This document shows, piece after piece, positions 26,741-35,308 of a stretch of 64,000 bases of DNA. The stretch's first letter is position 1. Each line of letters begins with the position of its first letter. The position numbers and the translations under genes were made by a program. The stretch is from Lachnoclostridium sp. UBA903 (GTDB lineage Bacteria > Bacillota > Clostridia > Lachnospirales > Lachnospiraceae): contig DBEP01000095.1 in the NCBI GenBank assembly GCA_002294045.1, forward strand, positions 25,205-89,204. Reading direction: 5' to 3'. The notes beneath the pieces were generated by a model. It was not told where the DNA came from. It did not search any database and saw only the letters and a program-made list of their open reading frames with translations.

Positions 26741-27703
26741 TCAACTCTTGTCTGCGCCATCCCACCCAAAAAAAGCGCTTACCGCCTGCATGTAAGCGTC
26801 ACGGTTTTGTACGAAACTGCGGCAATGCCCTGCTCCTTCCACTAATAAAAGCTGCTTTTCCGAAGTACATGCATGGTAATTCTCCAATGTCATGTAATAG
26901 GGAACAAAATCATCAATGATTCCGTGAATAAACAGCACCGGAATTCTGCATGTTTTCATGGAATCCAAAGTAGTATAATCCTTCAGGTCATATCCTGCCC
27001 TTCTGCGGCACATCCTGTTAATACGGGGTATATCCGGGTATTCTCCCTTATGCAGAAATCTGTTTCCAAACTGCACAACCATGTCATAAGCGGATGTAAA
27101 GCCGCTATCTGCAATCACACCCTTAACAGCTTCTGAAACTATTCTGCCGGATGCCATAAGAACCGTTGACGCTCCCATGGATACTCCGTACAGATAAACG
27201 GGCAATTCCGTTCCAAAACGTTTCTCCGCATACCGAATCCATGACATACAGTCAAATCTCTCTAAAATACCAAAACCAATGTATTTTCCTTCGCTTTTTC
27301 CCTGTGCCCGCTGTTCCACGCAGAGAAGACTGCTTCCCTCCTTAAGAAACGCCCTTGCGCACATTCCAAAATCACGCCGCCAGGAACCGTGCCATCCATG
27401 GAACATAATCAGTAGCCTTTGAGGCAATCCGGCAGGAATATAACGCCCAACCAGCTTATACCTGTCCTGGCTCATTATAGTTACCTCCTCCTGAGCCTGT
27501 GTATCCAGCCACATTAATTCTTTTGCTAATTCCGATTCATAAGAAACGGCTGCCGCTGTTTCTTTATTTCTCTTTTTTCCATTCTTCTTATATCTTCCTC
27601 CTTTTCTTCCGATGGCCAGGTTAAGAAAAAGATTCAATTGAATAATCTTATAAAGGCTAAATCCTGCCAGGACAATTATGATACCGGCTGTAATGTACTT
27701 CAT
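26741..27703 (-). CDS. Membrane-anchored alpha/beta hydrolase
   Basis: A 320-residue protein with one N-terminal membrane segment (ITAGIIIVLAGFSLYKII), a basic linker, and an alpha/beta-hydrolase fold. Visible are the oxyanion motif LIMFHGWHGS, the nucleophile elbow YGVSMGAS, the acid in HGIIDDFVPY and the His in GAGHCRSF, so the Ser-Asp-His triad is complete. Proteins of this kind act as esterases or peptidase-like hydrolases; the substrate is unknown. It stands alone on the minus strand, upstream of the regulator, with AGGAGG eleven bases before the ATG. The active domain should be cytosolic if the first helix is a plain anchor. Confidence 0.78.
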   Translation of the reverse strand: MKYITAGIIIVLAGFSLYKIIQLNLFLNLAIGRKGGRYKKNGKKRNKETAAAVSYESELAKELMWLDTQAQEEVTIMSQDRYKLVGRYIPAGLPQRLLIMFHGWHGSWRRDFGMCARAFLKEGSSLLCVEQRAQGKSEGKYIGFGILERFDCMSWIRYAEKRFGTELPVYLYGVSMGASTVLMASGRIVSEAVKGVIADSGFTSAYDMVVQFGNRFLHKGEYPDIPRINRMCRRRAGYDLKDYTTLDSMKTCRIPVLFIHGIIDDFVPYYMTLENYHACTSEKQLLLVEGAGHCRSFVQNRDAYMQAVSAFFGWDGADKS

Positions 27704-27857
27704 GTAATCTGTTTCCTCCTATTCCAATATGTCCGCATTGGGCTTTCATTACTGCATGACTTTAATAAAATGCTGTTTCAATGTTTTAAATTAATTTATT
27801 TTTAAAATATAATTTACAAATTGTCAGAGAAATATTAGGAAAATATAGCCAAAAATT

Positions 27858-27883
27858 TGGTATGACCTATAAATGTCATACCA
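27858..27883 (-). terminator. Terminator of the 27916 membrane protein gene
   Basis: TGGTATGAC (27858-27866) and GTCATACCA (27875-27883), perfect nine base pairs, eight-base loop, followed on the minus strand by AATTTTTGG. Confidence 0.75.
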
Positions 27884-27915
27884 GGTATCCACAGAACGCC
27901 TATACATAATGAAAA

Positions 27916-29214
27916 TTACCCACCAGTTAATTTACGACTCAGGAACCTGGACCTTATCATCATGTAAACACCAACCATTGCTGCCAGGCTTCCAAAAATA
28001 ACGCCGGAAAGACTATTAAAAAATGAGGCGTTGCCTTCATAAGAAATGGACATGATGGCGGCCTGTGTTAATACTACACATACCAGGGTGGAGGAAAGAC
28101 CTATAAGCTTAATCTCTTCGGATATAAGGTTTTTATTCTTTCTCGCTTTAATGTAATCTTTTATAATTAGAAAAAATTCCGTAAAAGTATAAGCCGCAAT
28201 AATCAGTGCGATATTCATAGTAAACTCAGCAAATATTCTATATCCAAACATTCCTATGGAATAAATCACGTAACACAGGCTTCCCCCAAAAATTGCGGCT
28301 CCTATTTGAAAATAACCGCGAATCTGCTTTATTTGGTCTTTTCCCTGATTTCTGATTGCACTATATCTTGCAATGCCCATACCCGCGCTATATAAAGCAT
28401 TTACAAACATAAATCCCGATAAGGTTATGCAGCTTAAAATAACCTTTCCCAGAACCATCATCACGTCTTTTATCAGTGTCAGCCTGGTAAATATAATGGT
28501 GCTGTTATTCCGAAAATGGTGATAACGTTTTTGGTTCCTCTCATCGGTCAGCAATACGTCCCACAAAATATATCCCGATAAGCCTGCCGCACCGCTGCCA
28601 AATACCACTCCTGTCATTCCAATCAATTGCGGTGTCTCTTCGGAAGGAGAAAAATATAATATGACGCTTACAAAAAGAGAAAGAAGTACAAACGCATTTG
28701 CACTATTCAAAAAAGAAAAGGTTTTTACCGGTACATCCCCATAGTTTTTTGTCATCAGAAAACAGCGTATTGAAAAGAACAGGCTTATACCTGTCAGAAG
28801 TAGGATAAGAATAGCCAGGAAATAATTAATTACCTGGTTTTCTTTAAAAAACATTAATATCCCGCACCCCAGAAAACCAAGTGAAGCAATCAATAAGATG
28901 AACCCGCCCGCTACACTTCTGCCATACATTTTCTTTGAGTCAGGCGGTTTTATTTCCGCCTTTTTATCCGCTGCTCCCAAAAACAATATGCCTCTGACAA
29001 ACACATTGATAAGAGAATACAGGGAGCATGCTGTCAAAAAGTATGAATCCGTCTTGGCGCATACCGTTAGATTTGCCAGGGCAATCATGATTTCCAACGG
29101 TATTATTTTTCCGGCATTATTAGAAAGTTCCGGCATAGCTTTCCTGATTACGATTTTCTTTCTGCTTCTATTTAGCTTCTTCATATTTCTACCATACGCT
29201 TTCCAATAAATCAC
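27916..29214 (-). CDS. Polytopic membrane protein, function unknown
   Basis: Up to 432 residues with about eleven to twelve hydrophobic segments and a basic N-terminal tail (MKKLNRSRKKIVIRK). The two halves look similar in spacing, so an internal duplication is possible. I see no transporter signature and do not recognise a family. The start is unsure: GTG at 29214 or ATG at 29184 (MKKLNRS); neither has a strong ribosome site. It begins about 30 bases after the stop of the YtvI-like gene, so the two are probably one transcript ending at the terminator at 27858. Confidence 0.6.
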   Translation of the reverse strand: MIYWKAYGRNMKKLNRSRKKIVIRKAMPELSNNAGKIIPLEIMIALANLTVCAKTDSYFLTACSLYSLINVFVRGILFLGAADKKAEIKPPDSKKMYGRSVAGGFILLIASLGFLGCGILMFFKENQVINYFLAILILLLTGISLFFSIRCFLMTKNYGDVPVKTFSFLNSANAFVLLSLFVSVILYFSPSEETPQLIGMTGVVFGSGAAGLSGYILWDVLLTDERNQKRYHHFRNNSTIIFTRLTLIKDVMMVLGKVILSCITLSGFMFVNALYSAGMGIARYSAIRNQGKDQIKQIRGYFQIGAAIFGGSLCYVIYSIGMFGYRIFAEFTMNIALIIAAYTFTEFFLIIKDYIKARKNKNLISEEIKLIGLSSTLVCVVLTQAAIMSISYEGNASFFNSLSGVIFGSLAAMVGVYMMIRSRFLSRKLTGG

Positions 29215-29243
29215 CGTTGCCTTTGTTCCTGTTTCCAGTTTGA

Positions 29244-30329
29244 TTAACTGCTTGATTCCCCTTTGCGAAACAGCTTTATGATACCGTTTTTATCCAGATT
29301 AATAAGAATCGACAGTGCTACCGGCAACCCTATCAGTCCAATCAAACCAAAGAGCTTTAGCCCTATAAACATGGAAATCAACGCAGCCAGCGTAGGAATT
29401 CCAATCTGCCTTCCCACAATTTTGGGCTCAATGGTATTTCTGACAGCCGTAATAACCAGATAAAGAATCAAAATACCAACCGTAAGCTTATAATTCCCAA
29501 GCAATGCCGCAATAACCGCCCAGGGAATAAGGATACCGCCGGTCCCCAGAATAGGAAGTATATCAAATATTGCAATGATTAACGCTATTAAGATTGCATA
29601 GGGTATTTTTAATAAAAGCAAGCCGGCACTAAGCTCTACAAATGTTATGAACATCAGCAGCGAATAAGATTTAATATAGGCAAAAATGACACCAATTGTG
29701 TATTGCTTGATGTTCAGGCACAGATTTTTCCCTTTCTCAGGCAGCAGCTTTATTATAAATCCGGTTATTTTATCATAATCCACAGCCATAAAGAAGGTTG
29801 CCACAACAGTAATAATTAATTTAATCATAAAGGATGGTATTCCGGCCGCATAACCGGAAGCATATTTTACGGCCTTGACTGAAAAATCCGAAATATACTG
29901 TCCAAAATTCCGGGTTATGGTATTAAAATATTCTTCCAGGTTGTTTATAACAGCCGGGTCCACAGACACAGCCTTCGTTTCAAGATTATGGAATACTGTA
30001 TTTAACAGAGGCAGAATTTCTTGTCTGTAGAATTCCGGAATTTTTATGATTACTTCACCTGCAAAGGAAATCAGCCTGTTTCCTGCGAACATTATCAAAA
30101 CCGCCAGTGTGACAAAAAATCCTGCCGTAATAAAGAGGGACACGGGCTTTTTATCTATATGCAGCTTGCCGGAAATCCATCTTACGGGATAATTTATTAT
30201 AACTGCGAATATAAATGCAATCAGAAAAGGCATAAGAATGGGAATAGCATATTTTACCCCTAAATATACCAGTACGGCGAGTATTAAAAAGTAAACGGTA
30301 TCTATAATAAATTTTTTCTTTTTTTCCAT
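29244..30329 (-). CDS. AI-2E family permease, YtvI-like sporulation membrane protein
   Basis: A 361-residue protein with the AI-2E/PF01594 layout: two N-terminal helices, a central soluble region (residues about 90-170) and five to six C-terminal helices including IFDILPILGTGGILIPW and the motif EPKIVGRQIGIPTLAALIS, which is diagnostic of the family. Length and sequence feel close to YtvI, a membrane protein of spore formers; transport substrate is unproven for most members. ATG at 30329 follows AAGGAGAATAG. Confidence 0.82.
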   Translation of the reverse strand: MEKKKKFIIDTVYFLILAVLVYLGVKYAIPILMPFLIAFIFAVIINYPVRWISGKLHIDKKPVSLFITAGFFVTLAVLIMFAGNRLISFAGEVIIKIPEFYRQEILPLLNTVFHNLETKAVSVDPAVINNLEEYFNTITRNFGQYISDFSVKAVKYASGYAAGIPSFMIKLIITVVATFFMAVDYDKITGFIIKLLPEKGKNLCLNIKQYTIGVIFAYIKSYSLLMFITFVELSAGLLLLKIPYAILIALIIAIFDILPILGTGGILIPWAVIAALLGNYKLTVGILILYLVITAVRNTIEPKIVGRQIGIPTLAALISMFIGLKLFGLIGLIGLPVALSILINLDKNGIIKLFRKGESSS

Positions 30330-30491
30330 CTATTCTCCTTATTTAAAACCGAATAATGTTTTACTGTCTTATGCGGCAGTAAGCGGCTAATTCTGTGTTA
30401 TCCACCCGTTCTCTTGCATTTCTTGGCTGCTTTGTACTTTTACTTTATGAAATACCGGACTGGTATAAACCTAATGTAATATTTTCAGCTT

Positions 30492-30998
30492 TTATACCGC
30501 ATTATACAAAACACGGCACAGACATGGCTGGCACTCCAGCTCTTTTACAAATTGATTCGGCAGATACAGTGAGGTATGCCTTTTCAGCCGGACGGCTCCT
30601 GATGCAGAAAGCATTTCTGCTACAAATTGGGAGCAAAAATATTGTTTTCTGAACCTGTGGGGAATACGAAGCATGCATAAGAATATTCCCAGTCTGCTGT
30701 ACTGATATTCATTTTGATTGTCTGCAAATTCCAAAATCAATTTCTTAACATTCTCATAAGCCGCCTCAGAAACATCAAACTGATAGCATATACTTTTTCG
30801 CTGTCTCTGTGTATGTTTTCTTCTTCTGGGCCGCTCAATGCAGAAGCCTTTGAAATTAAAGCTGTAAAAACAATCATAGGTACTATCCAGTGCTATGGAA
30901 GCATGTGTATAGCCCCGTCCGCTAATCATATATATAAAATTTGAAAAAATACTGTGTTGTCTTGTCAGAAGCACAGCAACCGTTTTTTTATTCTGCAT
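30492..30998 (-). CDS. Permuted papain-fold (NlpC/P60-like, YiiX-type) amidase
   Basis: About 168 residues if started at the ATG at 30998, where AGGTAGG lies seven bases upstream. The catalytic pair of the circularly permuted NlpC/P60 families is present: His in GRGYTHASIALD and Cys in YFCSQFVAEML, in that order. Such enzymes act on peptide, lipid or ester bonds at the envelope or inside the cell. Upstream the frame stays open and encodes a hydrophobic helix (PILLASVSAAAIGIILLIKK), but reaches only a TTG at 31091, while a well-placed ATG with AAGGAG at 31116 is one frame off. A membrane-anchored form lost by a frameshift is therefore possible. Confidence 0.7.
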   Translation of the reverse strand: MQNKKTVAVLLTRQHSIFSNFIYMISGRGYTHASIALDSTYDCFYSFNFKGFCIERPRRRKHTQRQRKSICYQFDVSEAAYENVKKLILEFADNQNEYQYSRLGIFLCMLRIPHRFRKQYFCSQFVAEMLSASGAVRLKRHTSLYLPNQFVKELECQPCLCRVLYNAV

Positions 30999-31339
30999 AT
31001 ATAACCTACCTGCCTCATTTTCTTTCTGATAAAATGTACATTTTTTAATAAGCAGGATTATCCCAATTGCTGCTGCACTGACTGATGCCAATAATATCGG
31101 AATACCTGTCTTCCATAATGTTACTCTCCTTTTCGAATAAGTATTAGTTCTGCCCCAAAGCAGATTTGTTTTGTTCCGTTAATGAATTATGCCGGTTAAA
31201 TGTTTGTAAAATGTCAGAAAAATGTTTGAGAAATGTTAATGTTAGCTTATCAGTAATTCATATGGCAATAATACAGAAATTAGTATAAGAAAGAGTCCGT
31301 AAGGCTTTTTATCTGATAGGGAAATTTAAGAAACCCATC

Positions 31340-31369
31340 AAAGAAAAAAGAGTCTGGCTTGCCAGACTC
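31340..31369 (-). terminator. Perfect intrinsic terminator, no gene upstream on its strand
   Basis: GAGTCTGGC AA GCCAGACTC (31350-31369), then TTTTTTCTTT on the minus strand. The nearest protein gene on this side starts to its left and reads away from it, so the transcript that ends here must be a non-coding RNA or a leader initiated near 31460-31540. Confidence 0.7.
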
Positions 31370-31463
31370 CGGCGCTCGCGATGTCACCTTAGTGACAATC
31401 TTCCTTGGGTACGTCATACATATCCTGTCTTCTGACTGGACAAAAGTTCCGTATCCTTAAATG

Positions 31464-31494
31464 AAAAGCCGATGCGGTGCAGTTGGCTTTTTTG
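31464..31494 (+). terminator. Plus-strand intrinsic terminator before the cyclase-fold gene
   Basis: AAAAGCC (31464-31470) pairs with GGCTTTT (31485-31491) around a 14-base loop, with TTTTTTG at the end. It lies upstream of the 31575 gene and overlaps the -35 box of its promoter. Confidence 0.5.
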
Positions 31495-31511
31495 TATATA
31501 TGTGGTAAAAT
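31483..31511 (+). promoter_or_regulatory. Promoter of the cyclase-fold gene
   Basis: TTGGCT, 17 bases, TAAAAT, about 60 bases before the ATG at 31575. Confidence 0.55.
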
Positions 31512-31574
31512 TGTTTATATAGTAACAAGCTTAGAATGGGAAAGCAGCCGACAGAGTATGGAGGTAAGATAGCA

Positions 31575-32405
31575 ATGGCTATAGCAATACAATATCAATC
31601 TGATGTTGATACGATACTGGCAAAACGTTATGACAACGGCGCCGATTATTGGACTACTCCCGACAAACGTCTATGTAAGGGAAGCCCATTTTCCACCCTT
31701 GGCTGTGCGTATATGCTGTTGGAATTAGGGATGGAACCTTCCGATCCTATATTAACAGAAGTTGCTGACCTTTTTTTAAGTTCATGGCGGGAAGACGGGC
31801 GGTTTAAGTTGTCCCCGCAAGGCGCAATATATCCCTGTAATACTATTAACGCCGCCAACGTTCTTTGTCATTTAGGATATACTTCCGATAGCAGGCTTCA
31901 GAGAACTTTTGAACACCTTTTGGAAATACAGCACAGTGACGGCGGCTGGCGCTGTAATAAATTCAGTTTTGGAAGAGGCCCGGAAACAGAGTTCTCCAAT
32001 CCCAACCCAACGTTAACAGCTTTAAATGCTTTTCGGTTTACAAGTTTGCTGAATAAAGAACAAGCTCTTGACAGAGCCGTAGAATTCCTGCTTGGGCATT
32101 GGACGACCCGTATGCCTCTAGGCCCGTGTCATTATGGAATTGGGACTCTGTTTATGCAGGTTGAGTATCCCTTTGCCAATTACAACCTTTTTGTTTATGT
32201 CTACGTTCTCTCTTTCTATGACAGCGCAAAGAGGGATAAGCGGTTTCTGGATGCGCTTGGGATTTTAAAATCCAAATTAGTTGATGGTAAGATTGTAGTA
32301 GAGCGGCTTAATCGGAAATTAGCCGGACTTGCCTTCTGCAAAAAGGGAGAACCAAGCGAATTGGGAACCAGGCATTACCATGAAATATTAAAAAACCTTG
32401 GATAG
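31575..32405 (+). CDS. Prenyltransferase/terpenoid-cyclase fold (alpha/alpha toroid) protein
   Basis: About 276 residues. Repeated helix pairs with motifs such as LEIQHSDGGWRC resemble the QW repeats of squalene/hopene cyclases and prenyltransferase beta subunits, so the fold is an alpha/alpha toroid. The DxDD of class II cyclases is not seen, so the activity is open. Single-gene proteins of this kind in Firmicutes are annotated only as prenyltransferase-like. The start at 31575 is chosen for GGAGG ten bases upstream; an ATG at 31536 lacks a site. It is flanked by its own promoter and a terminator at 32406-32450. Confidence 0.7.
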   Translation: MAIAIQYQSDVDTILAKRYDNGADYWTTPDKRLCKGSPFSTLGCAYMLLELGMEPSDPILTEVADLFLSSWREDGRFKLSPQGAIYPCNTINAANVLCHLGYTSDSRLQRTFEHLLEIQHSDGGWRCNKFSFGRGPETEFSNPNPTLTALNAFRFTSLLNKEQALDRAVEFLLGHWTTRMPLGPCHYGIGTLFMQVEYPFANYNLFVYVYVLSFYDSAKRDKRFLDALGILKSKLVDGKIVVERLNRKLAGLAFCKKGEPSELGTRHYHEILKNLG

Positions 32406-32452
32406 CTATCCTACGACTTTTGGCTTTACTTGGCGAGGATAGTTATTTTTTT
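32406..32452 (+). terminator. Terminator of the cyclase-fold gene
   Basis: CTATCCT (32406-32412) and AGGATAG (32436-32442), then TTATTTTTTT. It begins right at the stop codon. Confidence 0.75.
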
Positions 32453-32521
32453 ATGATTGATTTTATAATAAATCATTTAATGTGAAATATCAACACGCCA
32501 TAATTACAAATTGCCGGTATG

Positions 32522-32550
32522 TTGATACCGGGTCATGTAAATGCTATAAT
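32522..32550 (+). promoter_or_regulatory. Promoter of the TetR-type regulator
   Basis: TTGATA (32522-32527), 17 bases, TATAAT (32545-32550). An AT-rich imperfect inverted repeat follows at about 32572-32605 (AAGATA ... TATCTT) and could be an autoregulatory site. Confidence 0.7.
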
Positions 32551-32721
32551 AGTCCATATAGATAGGACATAAAAGATATATATTATTTTAACATATATAT
32601 TATCTTAGCATAGCCTTTCTACGGGATGTGCATCTATTGCACCGGCTTATCCGCTTACTCTGACATTATTACTCCGTCTCATGCGATAAGAAAACACAAA
32701 CAGAAAACGGGAGGTAGATAC

Positions 32722-33294
32722 ATGGCACAGCCGTATACCAGAAAAAAGATCCGCGATGTGTTCGTTCAGATGCTTAACGAACGGCCGCTGAATAAAATAA
32801 CGGTAAAGGATATTGTTACAGCATGTGAAATCAACCGGAATACGTTTTATTACTATTATGCGGACCTTTATGCGATAATATCTGAAATCTTTCAGACAGA
32901 ACTTCAAAAAGTTATCGACGAATATAACGACACGCGTTCCTGGGAGGAAAGCTTTCTCGTAGCGACAGAGTTTGCCTTAGAGAACAAAAAAGCTATTTAT
33001 CATGTCTATAATTCCATGCAGAGAGAGGAATTGGAAAAGTATTTGCTTGGCATTGCCGGTAACGTAATGACACCCTATGTGGAAACCGTCAGCCGCGGCA
33101 TTCCTGCTTCTGATGGAGATAAACGGATTATCGTAGCGTTTTACCAGTGCGCACTTACCGAAATGGTACTCCATTGGGTTGCTTCCGGGATGAGGGAGGA
33201 ACCGGAAAAAATCATCCGCAGAATCGGCCTGCTGTTTAACGGAAACATAGAAATGTCTCTGCGCAGAAGCGCCGAATTAAACGATACATGGTAA
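32722..33294 (+). CDS. TetR/AcrR-family transcriptional regulator
   Basis: A 190-residue regulator. The N-terminal helix-turn-helix reads KITVKDIVTACEINRNTFYYYY, typical of TetR proteins; the remaining helices form the ligand and dimer domain (the DhaS/YcfQ-like C-terminal group). The start at 32722 has GGGAGGT seven bases upstream. A consensus promoter lies 170 bases upstream, giving a long leader with an AT-rich inverted repeat. The next gene on the same strand is oleate hydratase, so this regulator probably senses a fatty acid or related lipid and controls that enzyme; that is context inference. Confidence 0.88.
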   Translation: MAQPYTRKKIRDVFVQMLNERPLNKITVKDIVTACEINRNTFYYYYADLYAIISEIFQTELQKVIDEYNDTRSWEESFLVATEFALENKKAIYHVYNSMQREELEKYLLGIAGNVMTPYVETVSRGIPASDGDKRIIVAFYQCALTEMVLHWVASGMREEPEKIIRRIGLLFNGNIEMSLRRSAELNDTW

Positions 33295-33330
33295 TAGGGT
33301 AAACCCCGAATTATTTAAATCAGACACGTA

Positions 33331-33362
33331 AGAGGGTGTTTGAAAAATGCCTGAAAATCCAT
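33331..33362. repeat. Dispersed intergenic element, copy B (head only)
   Basis: GAGGGTGTTTGAAAAATGCCTG at 33333-33354 matches the opening of copies A and D; after that the sequence differs and passes into the perfect palindrome at 33363-33407. Confidence 0.45.
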
Positions 33363-33407
33363 CAAATTACCGGAGGTGTTCGAAATTCGAACACCTCCGG
33401 TAATTTG
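33363..33407. repeat. Perfect 22-bp inverted repeat between tetR-type gene and ohyA
   Basis: Arms 33363-33384 and 33386-33407 are exactly complementary with one base between them. As RNA it would be a very stable hairpin that could end the TetR-type transcript, although there is no T run on either side. As DNA it could be an operator for oleate hydratase, whose start is 120 bases downstream. Confidence 0.7.
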
Positions 33408-33527
33408 TCTGTTGCGGTGTCAAATTCCTATTGATAAACTAAAAACGTAAACAGAACCTGCTGCGAATAAATTCCTGGAAACCGTGAATTCTATTCAGCA
33501 GCTTAATAATGAAAGGAGGGGTTTTTT

Positions 33528-35303
33528 ATGTATTACAGCAGCGGTAACTATGAAGCTTTTGCACGTCCCTTAAAACCGGAAGGTGTTGACTGCAAATCCG
33601 CTTACCTCATCGGCTCCGGTCTTGCCGCCCTGTCGGCAGCGTGCTATCTGGTCCGCGACGGCCAGATGAAAGGGGACCGAATCCATATATTGGAGAAAGA
33701 CGCGCTGCCGGGGGGCGCGTGTGACGGCTACCAATATGATAATCTCGGTTACGTAATGCGCGGCGGGCGTGAGATGGACAATCATTTTGAGTGCATGTGG
33801 GATTTGATGCGTTCCATTCCTTCCGTCGAAACCGAAGGAATCAGCGTTTTAGACGAATACTACTGGCTTAACAAACGCGATCCAAATTACTCTCTGATGC
33901 GTGCAACGGTCAACTGCGGCGAGGATGCTCATACCGACGGCAAGTTTGGTCTGTCCGATAAAGGCGCAATGGAAATTATGAAGCTGTTTTTCACACCGGA
34001 TGAGGTACTGTTTGACAAGCGTATCGATGAATTGTTTGACAAGGAAGTACTGGACTCCAACTTCTGGCTGTACTGGCGTACCATGTTTGCTTTTGAGAAC
34101 TGGCACAGCGCACTTGAGATGAAGCGCTATATCCAACGTTTTATCCACCATGTCGGCGGCCTGCCCGACTTCAAGGCACTTCGGTTTACCAAGTATAACC
34201 AATATGAGTCACTGATACTCCCCATGATAAAATACCTGGAGGCACATGATGTCCAGTTCCACTATGGCACCAAGGTAGTGAATATCATATTTGATATCCA
34301 GAAAGGCAAAAAACTGGCAAAACGTATCGTATGCATGCAGGAAGAGAAGGAGGACCATATCGGCCTGGCTGAAAACGATCTGGTATTTATCACCAACGGC
34401 GGCTGCGTTGAGAATTCTTCCCTTGGGGCTCAGAATCACCCGGCTGCATACAATGCCGAAATTAAGCCTGGCGGAGGCTGGGATATGTGGCGGAAAATCG
34501 CAGCGCAAGACCCGTCCTTCGGCCATCCCGACAAGTTCTGCGGCGACCCGGAGCAAAGCAACTGGATGTCGGCCACCGTCACTACACTGGATGACCGCAT
34601 TCCGCCTTACGTTCGGAATATCTGCAAACGCGATCCGTTCAGCGGCGGGGTCGTAACCGGCGGTATCGTCACAGTGAAGGACTCCAACTGGCTTCTTAGC
34701 TGGACTTTCAATCGTCAGCCCCAGTTTCGCAGCCAGCCGAAGAATCAGCTGGTAGGGTGGATCTATGGCCTGTTCAGCGACAAACCCGGTAATTTTGTGA
34801 AAAAGACCATGCGCGAATGCACCGGTAAGGAAATCTGTATGGAGTGGCTGTATCATTTAGGCGTACCGGTTGAGCAGATTGAGGACCTGGCTGAACACAG
34901 TGCAAACACCATTCCCTGCATGATGCCGTATATAACCGCTTTTTTCATGCCAAGAGGCTCCGGTGACCGGCCGGCGGTTGTACCGGAAGACAGCGTAAAC
35001 TTTGCCTTTATCGGCCAGTTTGCCGAAACCGGACGTGATACTATCTTTACCACCGAATATTCTGTGCGGACCGCTATGGAAGCCGTCTATACACTGCTTA
35101 ACGTAGACCGCGGTGTCCCCGAAGTCTGGGGAAGCGTATATGATGTGCGGGAGCTCCTGAACGCAACCGTACAGATGATGGACGGCAAAAAACCGGCAGA
35201 TGTTGACTTGGGATTTAAGGAAAAAGAGGTTCTTAAGAATGCAATGAAAAAAATACAGGGTACAGAGATTGAAAAGCTGCTTAAGGAATACCATGTGATT
35301 TGA
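33528..35303 (+). CDS. ohyA: Oleate hydratase
   Basis: A 591-residue flavoprotein, normal length for the myosin-cross-reactive-antigen family. It adds water to the cis-9 double bond of oleic or linoleic acid giving 10-hydroxy acids, a detoxification of unsaturated fatty acids common in gut bacteria. Evidence: FAD fold IGSGLAALSAACYLVRDG at residues 28-45, ILEKDALPGGACDG, the characteristic GYVMRGGREMDNHFECMWDL, and C-terminal GQFAETGRDTIFTTEYSVRT. The ribosome site GAAAGGAGG is strong. The gene is visibly richer in G and C than its neighbours, suggesting acquisition by transfer. It is preceded by a TetR-type gene and followed by a dispersed inverted-repeat element. Confidence 0.95.
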   Translation: MYYSSGNYEAFARPLKPEGVDCKSAYLIGSGLAALSAACYLVRDGQMKGDRIHILEKDALPGGACDGYQYDNLGYVMRGGREMDNHFECMWDLMRSIPSVETEGISVLDEYYWLNKRDPNYSLMRATVNCGEDAHTDGKFGLSDKGAMEIMKLFFTPDEVLFDKRIDELFDKEVLDSNFWLYWRTMFAFENWHSALEMKRYIQRFIHHVGGLPDFKALRFTKYNQYESLILPMIKYLEAHDVQFHYGTKVVNIIFDIQKGKKLAKRIVCMQEEKEDHIGLAENDLVFITNGGCVENSSLGAQNHPAAYNAEIKPGGGWDMWRKIAAQDPSFGHPDKFCGDPEQSNWMSATVTTLDDRIPPYVRNICKRDPFSGGVVTGGIVTVKDSNWLLSWTFNRQPQFRSQPKNQLVGWIYGLFSDKPGNFVKKTMRECTGKEICMEWLYHLGVPVEQIEDLAEHSANTIPCMMPYITAFFMPRGSGDRPAVVPEDSVNFAFIGQFAETGRDTIFTTEYSVRTAMEAVYTLLNVDRGVPEVWGSVYDVRELLNATVQMMDGKKPADVDLGFKEKEVLKNAMKKIQGTEIEKLLKEYHVI

Positions 35304-35308
35304 TAAAT

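Larger units (their letters stand above)
31117..31574. other. Intergenic region with outward-facing terminators, possible small RNA locus
   Basis: No protein gene. It holds a perfect minus-strand terminator at 31350-31369, a small stem at 31383-31396 (GTCAC/GTGAC), a string resembling a B12 box on the minus strand (AGTCAGAAGACAGG, 31437-31424), a plus-strand terminator at 31464-31491 and a plus promoter at 31483-31511. Confidence 0.45.

Noticed and set aside
31340..31495. Complete cobalamin riboswitch on the minus strand
   Set aside because: Only a B12-box-like string is present; the upstream core would fall inside the cyclase-fold gene and shows no match.
34209..34856. 215-codon minus-strand frame
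   Set aside because: Antisense shadow of the oleate hydratase gene, explained by its G+C-rich third positions.
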